DNA of 5,995 bases from F1-20-MAGs119 sp040401695 (GCA_040401695.1 JBBANY010000100.1:1-5995); one strand, 5' to 3'; shown: positions 1-5,879, counted from the stretch's first letter. Translations and numbers: made by a program. Notes: generated by a model from the letters alone, not told the origin.

Positions 1-691
1 GCGCGGTGACCGCACCGCTGCGATGCCATGACCTGCCGTTCGCGTAGTCGTTGATTGCGGCGTGGGTGTATTCATCGTCGAACGTGGTGGGTGCCCACAA
101 CCAGAAGAACTGCGGCGGCTTCTTCGGCCCGACGAAGGATCTGGCGGAATTCCTCACTCCCCATGATCGATCGCGACAACCGGTGATTGGTCCGGCGTCG
201 ACGAGGTTGGTTCGCTTTCCGTCGACCTCGACCCATCCCGACCATTCGCCGAATTGCGTCATTCGTGTGTAGTCCATTTGCGGACGACCATTTTCGAGAT
301 GTTTGAAGGACGGCTCTTCGAGGAGAGCCGACGTCGCGCGCCATGTGATGTCGGCCGACACCCCGAAACGATTGTCGACGATGATCCGGTGCTCGAGCAT
401 CGGCCGAGCAACCTCGATTCTGATGGCGCCGACCTCGAGATTGGTGCGGTCGCGATCGCAATGGCGCGACGCGCGCACGCTGTGTTGCACACCGTCGATC
501 GACACACAGAAGGCTGCGTCCATCACCTGCTTGTTCGGGTACACACCGAAAGCAACCGCGAAGAAGATGCCACCCGTCGAGTCGTGACCGTTGTAGAAGT
601 ACCTGTCGTAGACCCCGGGTGCGTCGCTGAAGACGTGCATGAGCGGCGCGGAACTTTGATGAACCGGAAAGTCGTCGAAGGGGTGCAGCAT
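1..691 (-). CDS. Partial hydroxyneurosporene synthase (CrtC)/AttH-like protein, DUF7064/DUF7065 type
   Basis: Reading the minus strand from ATG at 691-689 gives an open frame with no stop for 230 complete codons, up to the window edge, so the C-terminus is missing. Visible landmarks are a YFYNGHDSTGGIFFAVAFGVYPN-like opening (about residues 31-53, shown here with the Y-x-N-G-H and YPN ends), VMDAAF (57-61 region), QHSVRASR (69-76), MDYTRMTQFGEWSGW (139-153), GCRDRSWGVR (171-180) and PQFFWLWAP (193-201). I recognise this pattern, from memory, in actinobacterial proteins annotated DUF7064/DUF7065 and related to the CrtC/AttH lipocalin-like fold, which binds or hydrates hydrophobic ligands. No catalytic role is proven. 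There is no signal peptide or membrane segment. It is the third gene of the minus-strand operon, starting 10 nt after the dehydrogenase stop, without a strong Shine-Dalgarno. No alternative upstream start fits this frame. The coding call is strong; the family name is moderate. Confidence 0.8.
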   Translation of the reverse strand, partial: MLHPFDDFPVHQSSAPLMHVFSDAPGVYDRYFYNGHDSTGGIFFAVAFGVYPNKQVMDAAFCVSIDGVQHSVRASRHCDRDRTNLEVGAIRIEVARPMLEHRIIVDNRFGVSADITWRATSALLEEPSFKHLENGRPQMDYTRMTQFGEWSGWVEVDGKRTNLVDAGPITGCRDRSWGVRNSARSFVGPKKPPQFFWLWAPTTFDDEYTHAAINDYANGRSWHRSGAVTA

Positions 692-701
692 GCCCGCAAC
701 A

Positions 702-1787
702 CTAGGTCGGTTGCGAAAGGCCGTATTCAGCAATGTCGACGGGGCGACCTTCGTCGATCGACTTGTGGGCCGCGGCACCTACGACGACCGACCACAGGCC
801 TGCAGTGGTGTCGACTTCGACGGGTCCAGTACCACGGATGGCGTCACAAAACCTGCGCAGTTCCAGGTAGCTGGCGCCGTGGTGGAAGCCGACGTGGCCG
901 ACGTCTTCGTTGGTAATTGCGAGGGGCGTCACCGAACGATCGGCACGACGGCCCAGATACAGATTCCCGTCGCCGGGCACTGCTGCCTCGAGTTTGCCTT
1001 TGTCGCCGACGGCGACTATTTCTTGTTCGTTGCGGCCACCTTCGGCGAACATGCTGAGGTCGAGCATCGCGCGCACACCGTTGTCGTAGTCGACGATGAC
1101 GTATGCGTTGTCGAGGATGTCCGAGCGCTCGCCGCCGTACACCTCGTCGAGATGGTTCACATCTTGTGCACCACTGGCATTGACACGCGTCGGCCGCGCC
1201 CCCACGGTGAGGTTCATGAGGTCGAAGAAGTGGCAGCACTTCTCGACGAGTGTTCCGCCCGTGTTGCGCGAAAAGCGGTTCCAGTTGTCCACCTTCACGA
1301 GGAACGGGAAACGGTGTTCGCGGATGGCCAACATCCGCAATGTGCCGATGTCGCCAGCGCGGACGGTTTCGAGAAATCGGGCAATGGGCGGCATGTACCG
1401 GTATTCGAGGCCCACCCAGGTGACGGCGTCTCTGCTTTTCGCCGCGGTGACGATGGTGCGACAGTCGTCGACCGTGGTGCACATCGGTTTCTCGACGAGA
1501 ACGGGTATCTCGGTGGCAAGAACGTCGTCGAGGATCGTCTTGTGCGTGTGGTTCGGTGATGCGATGAGAACCGCGTCGACGAGGCCCGAGGCGAGAAGGT
1601 CACGGTGGTCGCGGAACGCCGTGACGGTCGACCACTTGTCGCCCATGGTGACTTGTGCCCAGTCGAGTGGTTCGTCGTTCGGGTCGGACACCGCGGTGAC
1701 GATGGCATCGTCCATCGGGAGGAGATTGCGCAAGTGCTCGCAGCCCATCATCCCGGTGCCGATGACACCGAAGCGCAGTTTCTCCAT
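702..1787 (-). CDS. Gfo/Idh/MocA family NAD(P)-dependent oxidoreductase
   Basis: This 361-residue protein is of normal length for the family, which oxidises or reduces sugars, polyols and related hydroxy/keto compounds using a nicotinamide cofactor in the cytoplasm. The N-terminal Rossmann motif GVIGTGMMG lies at residues 7-15. An acidic patch SDPND follows the second strand (34-38), LIASPNHTH is at 74-82, and the hallmark EKP with its catalytic-type lysine is at 99-101. The C-terminal domain carries GGTLVEKCCHFFDL (177-190), where His186 matches the family's usual catalytic histidine. The position that is usually Asp, four residues before it, is Glu182. It sits between the DUF2071 gene (10-nt gap upstream) and the CrtC-like gene (10-nt gap downstream), so it is almost certainly cotranscribed. 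The ATG at 1787 places the Rossmann motif at the expected distance from the N-terminus. The substrate is unknown; inositol- or sugar-type dehydrogenase is the default guess. Confidence 0.93.
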   Translation of the reverse strand: MEKLRFGVIGTGMMGCEHLRNLLPMDDAIVTAVSDPNDEPLDWAQVTMGDKWSTVTAFRDHRDLLASGLVDAVLIASPNHTHKTILDDVLATEIPVLVEKPMCTTVDDCRTIVTAAKSRDAVTWVGLEYRYMPPIARFLETVRAGDIGTLRMLAIREHRFPFLVKVDNWNRFSRNTGGTLVEKCCHFFDLMNLTVGARPTRVNASGAQDVNHLDEVYGGERSDILDNAYVIVDYDNGVRAMLDLSMFAEGGRNEQEIVAVGDKGKLEAAVPGDGNLYLGRRADRSVTPLAITNEDVGHVGFHHGASYLELRRFCDAIRGTGPVEVDTTAGLWSVVVGAAAHKSIDEGRPVDIAEYGLSQPT

Positions 1788-1797
1788 GTCGCCGAGA

Positions 1798-2517
1798 CTA
1801 GGCGCGGCGCTTGACGCGGCGTGGACGACCGATACGCACCGACACGCCGGGCGAGAACATCACGTGGGCGTCACCAGACGGCGCGGGCAGCCCGGCCGAT
1901 TCGACGATGTTCTGGTCGATCTCCCGCAGACGTGCCGTGTGCAGGGGCCAGGGTTCGTGGTCGACGGGGGCGTACATGAGACCACCGAAGAAGCCGCGCG
2001 AGTAAAGACCCCAGCGTGCCGAGAGGAACACCGACAGTTCATCGGATTTCGCAATGGCCTGTCCGATCTCCACCGTCGTCGTCGATTGTGCGCGTGACGG
2101 CCAACGTCTATCGACGCTCGACCGCAGGACGTCGGCCTCGATGCGGTTCGAGGCTCGGCCCCAGCAGTACGGCAACAAGTAAGTGGTGCGGGCCACGACG
2201 GCGGGGATCAGGCGGTTGACGTCGAGGGAGAAGAACCACACGCCCGGGATCCCGTTGTGACGCACGTAGGTTCGCACGTTGATTTCGGGGAACGACCCGA
2301 AGTAGGGCACGGCCGGCATGTGGGGCACTGTGATGCCGCGCATGGAGAAAGGAATGAGACCGACCCACGCAGAACCGTCGAAGGTGTCGACTTCCAGACC
2401 CGGTGGCAAGAGCGCCTGCACCATCGCCGGGTCGTAGCGCCAGTGGATGTAGGCGAGGTCGCGCCACTGCTGCACCATCACGGCGCGACGCACGGGATTC
2501 GGACACGACTCGTTCAC
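1798..2517 (-). CDS. DUF2071/YqjF-like family protein
   Basis: This 239-residue soluble protein has the DUF2071 (COG3361, YqjF-like) pattern: VQQWRDLAYIHWRYDP (15-30), LLPPGLEVDTFDGSAWVGLIPF (37-58, key residues P38-P39-G40 and D44), FPEINVRTYVR (76-86), PGVWFFSLD (91-99), and ARWGLYSR (167-174) near the C-terminus. The biochemical function of the family is not known to me; the fold is thought to resemble acetoacetate-decarboxylase-like beta proteins, which is recollection only. The start is GTG at 2517-2515. No in-frame ATG lies upstream, and the next Met (residue 14) immediately precedes the conserved core. A TATGGT hexamer ends 6 nt before the GTG, which would make the transcript leaderless. 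It is the first gene of the minus-strand operon, divergent from the aldo/keto reductase. Its basic tail (RPRRVKRRA, 231-239) is of unclear meaning. Confidence 0.88.
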   Translation of the reverse strand: MNESCPNPVRRAVMVQQWRDLAYIHWRYDPAMVQALLPPGLEVDTFDGSAWVGLIPFSMRGITVPHMPAVPYFGSFPEINVRTYVRHNGIPGVWFFSLDVNRLIPAVVARTTYLLPYCWGRASNRIEADVLRSSVDRRWPSRAQSTTTVEIGQAIAKSDELSVFLSARWGLYSRGFFGGLMYAPVDHEPWPLHTARLREIDQNIVESAGLPAPSGDAHVMFSPGVSVRIGRPRRVKRRA

Positions 2518-2529
2518 GAACTCACCATA
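2518..2529 (-). promoter_or_regulatory. Putative leaderless promoter for the minus-strand operon
   Basis: On the minus strand, TATGGT (plus positions 2524-2529) fits the actinobacterial -10 pattern TANNNT. It is followed by the 6-nt spacer GAGTTC and then the GTG start at 2517. This spacing would start transcription on the start codon itself. No convincing -35 element is seen at 16-18 nt; this is common in such promoters but leaves the call unproven. The GGTGAG overlapping this element could alternatively act as a weak Shine-Dalgarno with only a 3-nt gap to GTG. Confidence 0.5.
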
Positions 2530-2532
2530 AGT

Positions 2533-2545
2533 TGCGTTTTCCGCA
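2533..2545. promoter_or_regulatory. Candidate operator: TGCG-N5-CGCA inverted repeat
   Basis: TGCG at 2533-2536 and CGCA at 2542-2545 form a short inverted repeat with spacer TTTTC, almost at the middle of the 46-bp divergent gap. It lies upstream of both putative -10 boxes, where a regulator could affect both directions. The arms are only 4 bp, so chance is a real alternative, and no regulator gene is present in the window. Confidence 0.22.
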
Positions 2546-2551
2546 CATGAC

Positions 2552-2563
2552 TAACCTGAGTCC
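2552..2563 (+). promoter_or_regulatory. Putative leaderless promoter for the plus-strand operon
   Basis: TAACCT at 2552-2557 fits TANNNT and is followed by the 6-nt spacer GAGTCC and then ATG at 2564. This is the same geometry as the opposite promoter. A TTGCGT at 2532-2537 could be read as a -35 element, but its spacing to the hexamer (14 nt) is short. No Shine-Dalgarno purine run sits at a useful distance before the ATG, which favours a leaderless start. Confidence 0.5.
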
Positions 2564-3469
2564 ATGGAAGAGAACCTCGTGTCCGATGGCACCCGTCGGC
2601 TCGGGGACGAAGTCGAGGTCGGCCCGATCGGCTTCGGTTGCTGGCGACTCACCGGCGCATCCGATGCCGACAACGCGCGACTGATTGCGACCGCTCTCGA
2701 CCTGGGCATGAACCTCGTCGACAACGCCGACGTGTACGGCCTCGACTGGGGCGGTTCGGGTTTCGGTGCATGCGAAGAGGCTTTGGGTCGCGTACTGGCC
2801 GCCGACCCCTCGTTGCGTGACCGCATGGTGTTGGCGACGAAGGGAGGCATCATTCCGGGTGTTCCGTACGACTCCTCGGGTGCGTACCTGATCTCCGCGT
2901 GCGAGGCATCACTGCGCCGAATGGGCGTCGACCACGTCGACCTGTACCAAATCCACCGGCCCGATGTGTTCACACACCCCGAGGAAATCGCGGTCGCATT
3001 TGCTTCGCTGCGCGACCGTGGACTGGTCTCGATGTTCGGAGTGTCGAACTACACACCATCACAGACGATCGCGCTGTCGACGTACGTGGAAGAACCCCTC
3101 GTTTCGACACAACCCGAGTTTTCGTGCGCCGCGCTCGCACCAATGCGCGATGGCACATTCGACCTGTGCATGGAGGAAGGCATCACTCCCCTCGCGTGGA
3201 GCCCGCTCGCCGGGGGTCGCCTCGCGACGGGCGAGAGCGTGCGTCCCGAGCTGGTTTCGGTGCTCGACGAACTTGCCGTGCGCGAGGGAACGTCACGTGC
3301 TGCGATTGCGATCGCTTTCGTGCTGTCGCACCCCGCCGATGCCGTGGCATTGGTCGGCACGCAGCGGACCGAACGCCTCGGTGACCTTGCGACGGCGGTG
3401 CGCGTGACTCTCACGCGAACAGACGTGTACCGCATCGTCGTGGCGAGTGACGGCGTACCCCTGCCGTGA
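2564..3469 (+). CDS. Aldo/keto reductase, YdhF-like
   Basis: This 301-residue protein has the full aldo/keto reductase catalytic tetrad. Asp53 and Tyr58 are in LVDNADVYG (51-59), Lys93 is in LATKGG (90-95), and His131 is in YQIHRPD (128-134). GVSNY (159-163), TQPEFS (182-187) and SPLAGGRL (213-220) complete the TIM-barrel cofactor and substrate signatures. VGTQRTERL (264-272) is the usual NADPH-adenine-phosphate region. The overall pattern, including the IHRPD motif and the late region with a T-R-x-x-x-(Y/F)-R-I run (about 284-291) and a VPLP end, resembles E. coli YdhF rather than the beta-subunit or sugar-reductase subfamilies. It is expected to be a cytoplasmic NADPH-dependent carbonyl reductase of unknown substrate. 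It is the first gene of the plus-strand operon and ends inside the GTG start of the SsuD-like gene (overlap 3466-3469), which suggests translational coupling. Confidence 0.93.
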   Translation: MEENLVSDGTRRLGDEVEVGPIGFGCWRLTGASDADNARLIATALDLGMNLVDNADVYGLDWGGSGFGACEEALGRVLAADPSLRDRMVLATKGGIIPGVPYDSSGAYLISACEASLRRMGVDHVDLYQIHRPDVFTHPEEIAVAFASLRDRGLVSMFGVSNYTPSQTIALSTYVEEPLVSTQPEFSCAALAPMRDGTFDLCMEEGITPLAWSPLAGGRLATGESVRPELVSVLDELAVREGTSRAAIAIAFVLSHPADAVALVGTQRTERLGDLATAVRVTLTRTDVYRIVVASDGVPLP

Positions 3470-4569
3470 ACAGCCGACGGCCCACGGCCGAGTTCGCACG
3501 GCCAACGGCCGAGATGGCACGGCCCGCGGCCGAGTTTGCATGGTTCGGCGCATTGTGCGACGACGACTACGCCCAGCTCGGTGTCGTGCGTCCCGACCTG
3601 CGCAGCAGCTGGGAACACTGCCGCGACATCGTCCTCGAAGCCGAACGTGGCGGATTCGACAACATTCTCCTTCCCTCGGGCTACGACCTCGGTATCGACA
3701 CCACCTCGTTTGCATCGTCGATCGCCCCACTCACGTCGAAGATGTCGCTGCTCGTTGCGGTGCGTTGCGGCGAACTGTGGCCGCCACAACTCGCCCGTCA
3801 GTTGACGACACTGAACCAAACGCTCGGCGGCCGCTTGACCGTCAACATCATCTCGTCCGATCTGCCGGGTGAAAAACTCGATGGTCCCGCGCGATACCGA
3901 CGCACGCTCGAGGTCATGACGATCGTTCGTGCAATCATGCGGGGACATCGCGTCGAATTCGAGGGTGAGTTTCATTCGGTACATCTCGATGCACCCCGCA
4001 TCTGCGTCGAGAACCCGGTTGATCCCTCGTTCTACTTCGGAGGACTCAGCGACGAAGCACGAGAAGTTGCCGCTGCGGGAGCCGACGTCTACCTGATGTG
4101 GCCCGACACGGAGGACATGATCGCGACGACGATGGACGACCTACGCGCGCGTGCGGCGCGTCACCATCGCTCGTTGCGGTTCGGATACCGCTGCCACGTC
4201 GTCGTTCGCGACACGGAAGACGAGGCGCTCGCGGCAGCGCACCACTTGATCGCAGCTGTCGACGAAGAAGAGGGCGCCCGCATCCGTGCACGCTCGCTCG
4301 ACTCGCAGAGCGCGGGCGTGCGTCGACAGGCCGAACTTCGCGAATCGTCGGCAGGCGACGGTTTCGTCGAGCCACACTTGTGGACGGGCATCGGCCGCGC
4401 CCGCAGTGGTTGCGGTGCAGCCATCGTCGGTACTCCGCGACAGGTCGCCGACAAGATCAATCGCTACCGCGACATGGGCATCACGGCGTTCATTCTCTCG
4501 GGCTACCCGCACCTCGATGAGTGCACACGGTTCGCACGTGATGTGTTGCCGCTTCTGAGGAACGGATGA
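3466..4569 (+). CDS. SsuD-like luciferase-family (LLM) flavin-dependent monooxygenase
   Basis: This 367-residue protein is close to the alkanesulfonate monooxygenase (SsuD) type, which uses reduced FMN and O2 to cleave C-S bonds. GGRLTVNIIS (121-130) and FYFGGLSDEAREVAAAGADVYLMW (key F191-G192-G193 and D207-Y209) are barrel signatures. Arg242 and His244 in FGYRCHVVVRDTEDEA (239-254), Arg313 in the LWTGIGRARSGCG stretch (305-317), and Tyr347 and His349 in SGYPHL (345-350) match residues that I recall as the SsuD active site. The N-terminal histidine and the cysteine near residue 54 of SsuD seem absent (here LCDD around 30-33, and GYDLGID at 72-78). The GTG start overlaps the previous stop by 4 nt, but ATG at 3514 is a real alternative start. 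Residues 5-25 are a threefold RPTAEFA-type repeat absent from typical relatives. No flavin reductase is nearby. The substrate may not be a sulfonate. Confidence 0.9.
   Translation: MNSRRPTAEFARPTAEMARPAAEFAWFGALCDDDYAQLGVVRPDLRSSWEHCRDIVLEAERGGFDNILLPSGYDLGIDTTSFASSIAPLTSKMSLLVAVRCGELWPPQLARQLTTLNQTLGGRLTVNIISSDLPGEKLDGPARYRRTLEVMTIVRAIMRGHRVEFEGEFHSVHLDAPRICVENPVDPSFYFGGLSDEAREVAAAGADVYLMWPDTEDMIATTMDDLRARAARHHRSLRFGYRCHVVVRDTEDEALAAAHHLIAAVDEEEGARIRARSLDSQSAGVRRQAELRESSAGDGFVEPHLWTGIGRARSGCGAAIVGTPRQVADKINRYRDMGITAFILSGYPHLDECTRFARDVLPLLRNG
3470..3540 (+). repeat. Nested 7-nt/21-bp tandem repeat at the 5' end of the SsuD-like gene
   Basis: Three in-register 21-bp units (3478-3498, 3499-3519, 3520-3540) encode RPTAEFA, RPTAEMA and RPAAEFA. 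Each unit contains two copies of a 7-mer ACGGCCN (one copy is GCGGCCG) and one AGNNNGC 7-mer. A diverged extra 7-mer, ACAGCCG, precedes them at 3470-3476. The array begins directly after the aldo/keto reductase stop and ends at the conserved FAWFG of the monooxygenase, filling what would otherwise be a spacer. The 21-bp period keeps the frame if copy number changes. Unit differences include both silent and amino-acid-changing substitutions. Confidence 0.8.
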
Positions 4570-4572
4570 GGG
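4568..4572 (+). promoter_or_regulatory. Shine-Dalgarno that sets the P450 start
   Basis: GAGGG at 4568-4572 overlaps the stop of the SsuD-like gene (TGA 4567-4569). It lies 9 nt before ATG 4582, a good spacing, whereas the in-frame TTG at 4573 directly abuts it. This favours ATG 4582 as the P450 start and is one of the few clear ribosome binding sites in the window. Confidence 0.6.
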
Positions 4573-4581
4573 TTGACTGAC

Positions 4582-5811
4582 ATGGCCACACCCATCGGAA
4601 ACCTCGACCTGCCGCGTTATCGCATGTCGCTCGACAACCCGACCCCCGGCGAGTACCACGACGAAGTTGCGACATCGCGTGACAACGGGTGGATCCAACG
4701 CTGGTTGTGCGGCTACGTCGTGTTCGGCCACGACGACGTGACTGCGCTTCTGCGTGAACGCCGTCTGCACCAAGCGGCGGGCAAGGTGCCGGCGCTGCTT
4801 GCGGGAATCGAAGACCCGGTCAGTTCTCTTCCCGCCGACGACATTCTTCTCGCCGAAGGCGAAAAGCACCTGCGACTGCGTCGACTCGTGGCCGAGGCCT
4901 TCTCGCCGAAATCCATCGACGGCCTACGACCTGCGATTCGCGCCCACGTCGAAAGTCTCGTCGACCAGGCAACGTCTCCGGGCGCGGGCATCATCGAATT
5001 CCAGTCGATGATCGACGAACTACCGGTCGCGGTCATCGGTGACATGCTCGGGACCGGTCGCGAGGACTTCCCTCTCTACAGCCAGTGGGCCGAGTCGCAC
5101 TTCCAGGTTCTGAAGTCGTCGGCAGTCGGCGACACCGAACGTGATGCCCGACTGGCCCGTGACGCTGCCGAGTTCGACCGCTATTGCGTCGGCCTCATCG
5201 AAACTCGACGCCGCAATCTTTCGACCGACCTCTTGAGCAAACTCATCGTCGCCGAGGAGGCGGGTGATCGCCTGACAACCGGCGAACTCGTTTCACTCAT
5301 CCGCAGCTTCATCGCTGCGGGTATCGACACGACGCGTAACCAACTCGGTTCGATGATGGCCCTCATTCTCGACACTCCCGGTGCGTGGCAACGCCTGCGC
5401 AACGACCCGTCTCTCGTCGCGGGAGCCGTCGAAGAGTCCCTGCGACTGCTCAACCCCATTCGCATGGCGATGCGCCTGGTCCACGAGCCCTTCGACTACC
5501 GCGACGTTCACTTCCCTGCCGGCACACTGATCGGCATCGGCCTGTCGGGCGCGAGCCACGACGGAAACCACTTTCAGCAACCGGACTCGTTCGATCCCTC
5601 ACGCACGAATGCGCGTGACCACATGGCCTTCTCTTTCGGGGTGCACCACTGTCTCGGTGCCGCTCTGGCTCGTGCGGAACTACAGGAAACCCTGTCCGTG
5701 CTGCTCCGGCGATGGGAGTCCGTCGAACTCGCCGCACCAGTCGAGTGGAAGCATGCGAAGCTCCCCGTCTGGGGGCCTTCGACGCTCCATCTCGCGATTC
5801 AGTCGGCCTGA
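4582..5811 (+). CDS. Cytochrome P450, soluble bacterial type
   Basis: From ATG 4582 the protein has 409 residues, the usual size of soluble class I bacterial P450s. There is no membrane anchor. Using that numbering, the C-helix heme-propionate motif HLRLR is at 96-100, and the I-helix oxygen-activation motif AGIDTT is at 246-251 with acidic Asp249 and Thr250. ExxR is at 285-288 (ESLR). The heme loop FSFGVHHCLG is at 350-359, with Cys357 as the axial thiolate. ASHDGNHFQQPDSFDPSR (324-341) is the usual region ahead of the heme loop. All catalytic signatures are intact, so an active monooxygenase is expected. The CYP family and substrate cannot be assigned by eye. It follows the SsuD-like gene by 12 nt and is surely cotranscribed. 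It needs an electron-transfer partner (ferredoxin and reductase, usually), and none is encoded in the window. A longer version starting at TTG 4573 (412 residues) is less likely. Confidence 0.95.
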   Translation: MATPIGNLDLPRYRMSLDNPTPGEYHDEVATSRDNGWIQRWLCGYVVFGHDDVTALLRERRLHQAAGKVPALLAGIEDPVSSLPADDILLAEGEKHLRLRRLVAEAFSPKSIDGLRPAIRAHVESLVDQATSPGAGIIEFQSMIDELPVAVIGDMLGTGREDFPLYSQWAESHFQVLKSSAVGDTERDARLARDAAEFDRYCVGLIETRRRNLSTDLLSKLIVAEEAGDRLTTGELVSLIRSFIAAGIDTTRNQLGSMMALILDTPGAWQRLRNDPSLVAGAVEESLRLLNPIRMAMRLVHEPFDYRDVHFPAGTLIGIGLSGASHDGNHFQQPDSFDPSRTNARDHMAFSFGVHHCLGAALARAELQETLSVLLRRWESVELAAPVEWKHAKLPVWGPSTLHLAIQSA

Positions 5812-5822
5812 ACGGAACACTC

Positions 5823-5852
5823 GGTCACGAAAAATCTTCCTTTTTTGTGGTC
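5823..5852 (+). terminator. AT-rich hairpin after the P450, possible weak terminator
   Basis: Bases 5823-5834 can pair with 5841-5852: a core CACGAAAAA against TTTTTTGTG around the 6-nt loop TCTTCC, extended by three outer pairs, with three G-U pairs in the whole stem. It fills the middle of the 68-nt gap (5812-5879) between the P450 and the next gene and is the most AT-rich spot in the window. The T run is part of the stem rather than following it, so it is not a textbook intrinsic terminator. It could instead be a regulator site, or partial attenuation between the P450 and the downstream monooxygenase. Confidence 0.28.
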
Positions 5853-5869
5853 ATGCAAAGATGACGAAC

Positions 5870-5875
5870 GGGGGA
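5870..5875 (+). promoter_or_regulatory. Shine-Dalgarno-like GGGGGA for the last gene
   Basis: A purine run GGGGGA ends 4 nt before ATG 5880. An in-frame stop (TGA 5862-5864) lies just upstream, so ATG 5880 is the only ATG start available to this frame. A competing ATG at 5861 is in another frame that stops at 5920. Confidence 0.5.
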
Positions 5876-5879
5876 TCCG

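Noticed and set aside
254..916. Long plus-strand open frame (220 residues) opposite the left-edge gene and the end of the dehydrogenase
   Set aside because: It spans two minus-strand genes with clear family motifs and a shared gene junction. Its translation is rich in Arg/His with no recognisable domain, typical of antisense frames in GC-rich DNA.
690..1559. Plus-strand open frame of 289 residues inside the Gfo/Idh/MocA gene
   Set aside because: It is Val/Asp/His-rich antisense shadow sequence. The minus-strand frame carries the complete Rossmann, EKP and catalytic His motifs.
1096..2097. Plus-strand open frame of 333 residues across the dehydrogenase and DUF2071 genes
   Set aside because: It crosses the 10-nt junction of two well-supported minus-strand genes and has no domain-like pattern.
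2549..2562. GACT-N6-AGTC inverted repeat over the plus-strand -10 box
   Set aside because: Four-base arms are expected by chance, and it overlaps the already noted symmetric promoter arms, so it adds no independent evidence.
3049..3984. Minus-strand open frame of 311 residues opposite the aldo/keto reductase and the SsuD-like gene
   Set aside because: It runs across the overlap of two convincing plus-strand enzymes. Its internal LGRGPC-type repeats are just the antisense reading of the 21-bp repeat array.
4141..4869. Minus-strand open frame of 242 residues opposite the SsuD-like gene and the P450
   Set aside because: It has no recognisable motif and spans the SsuD-like/P450 junction antisense to both genes.
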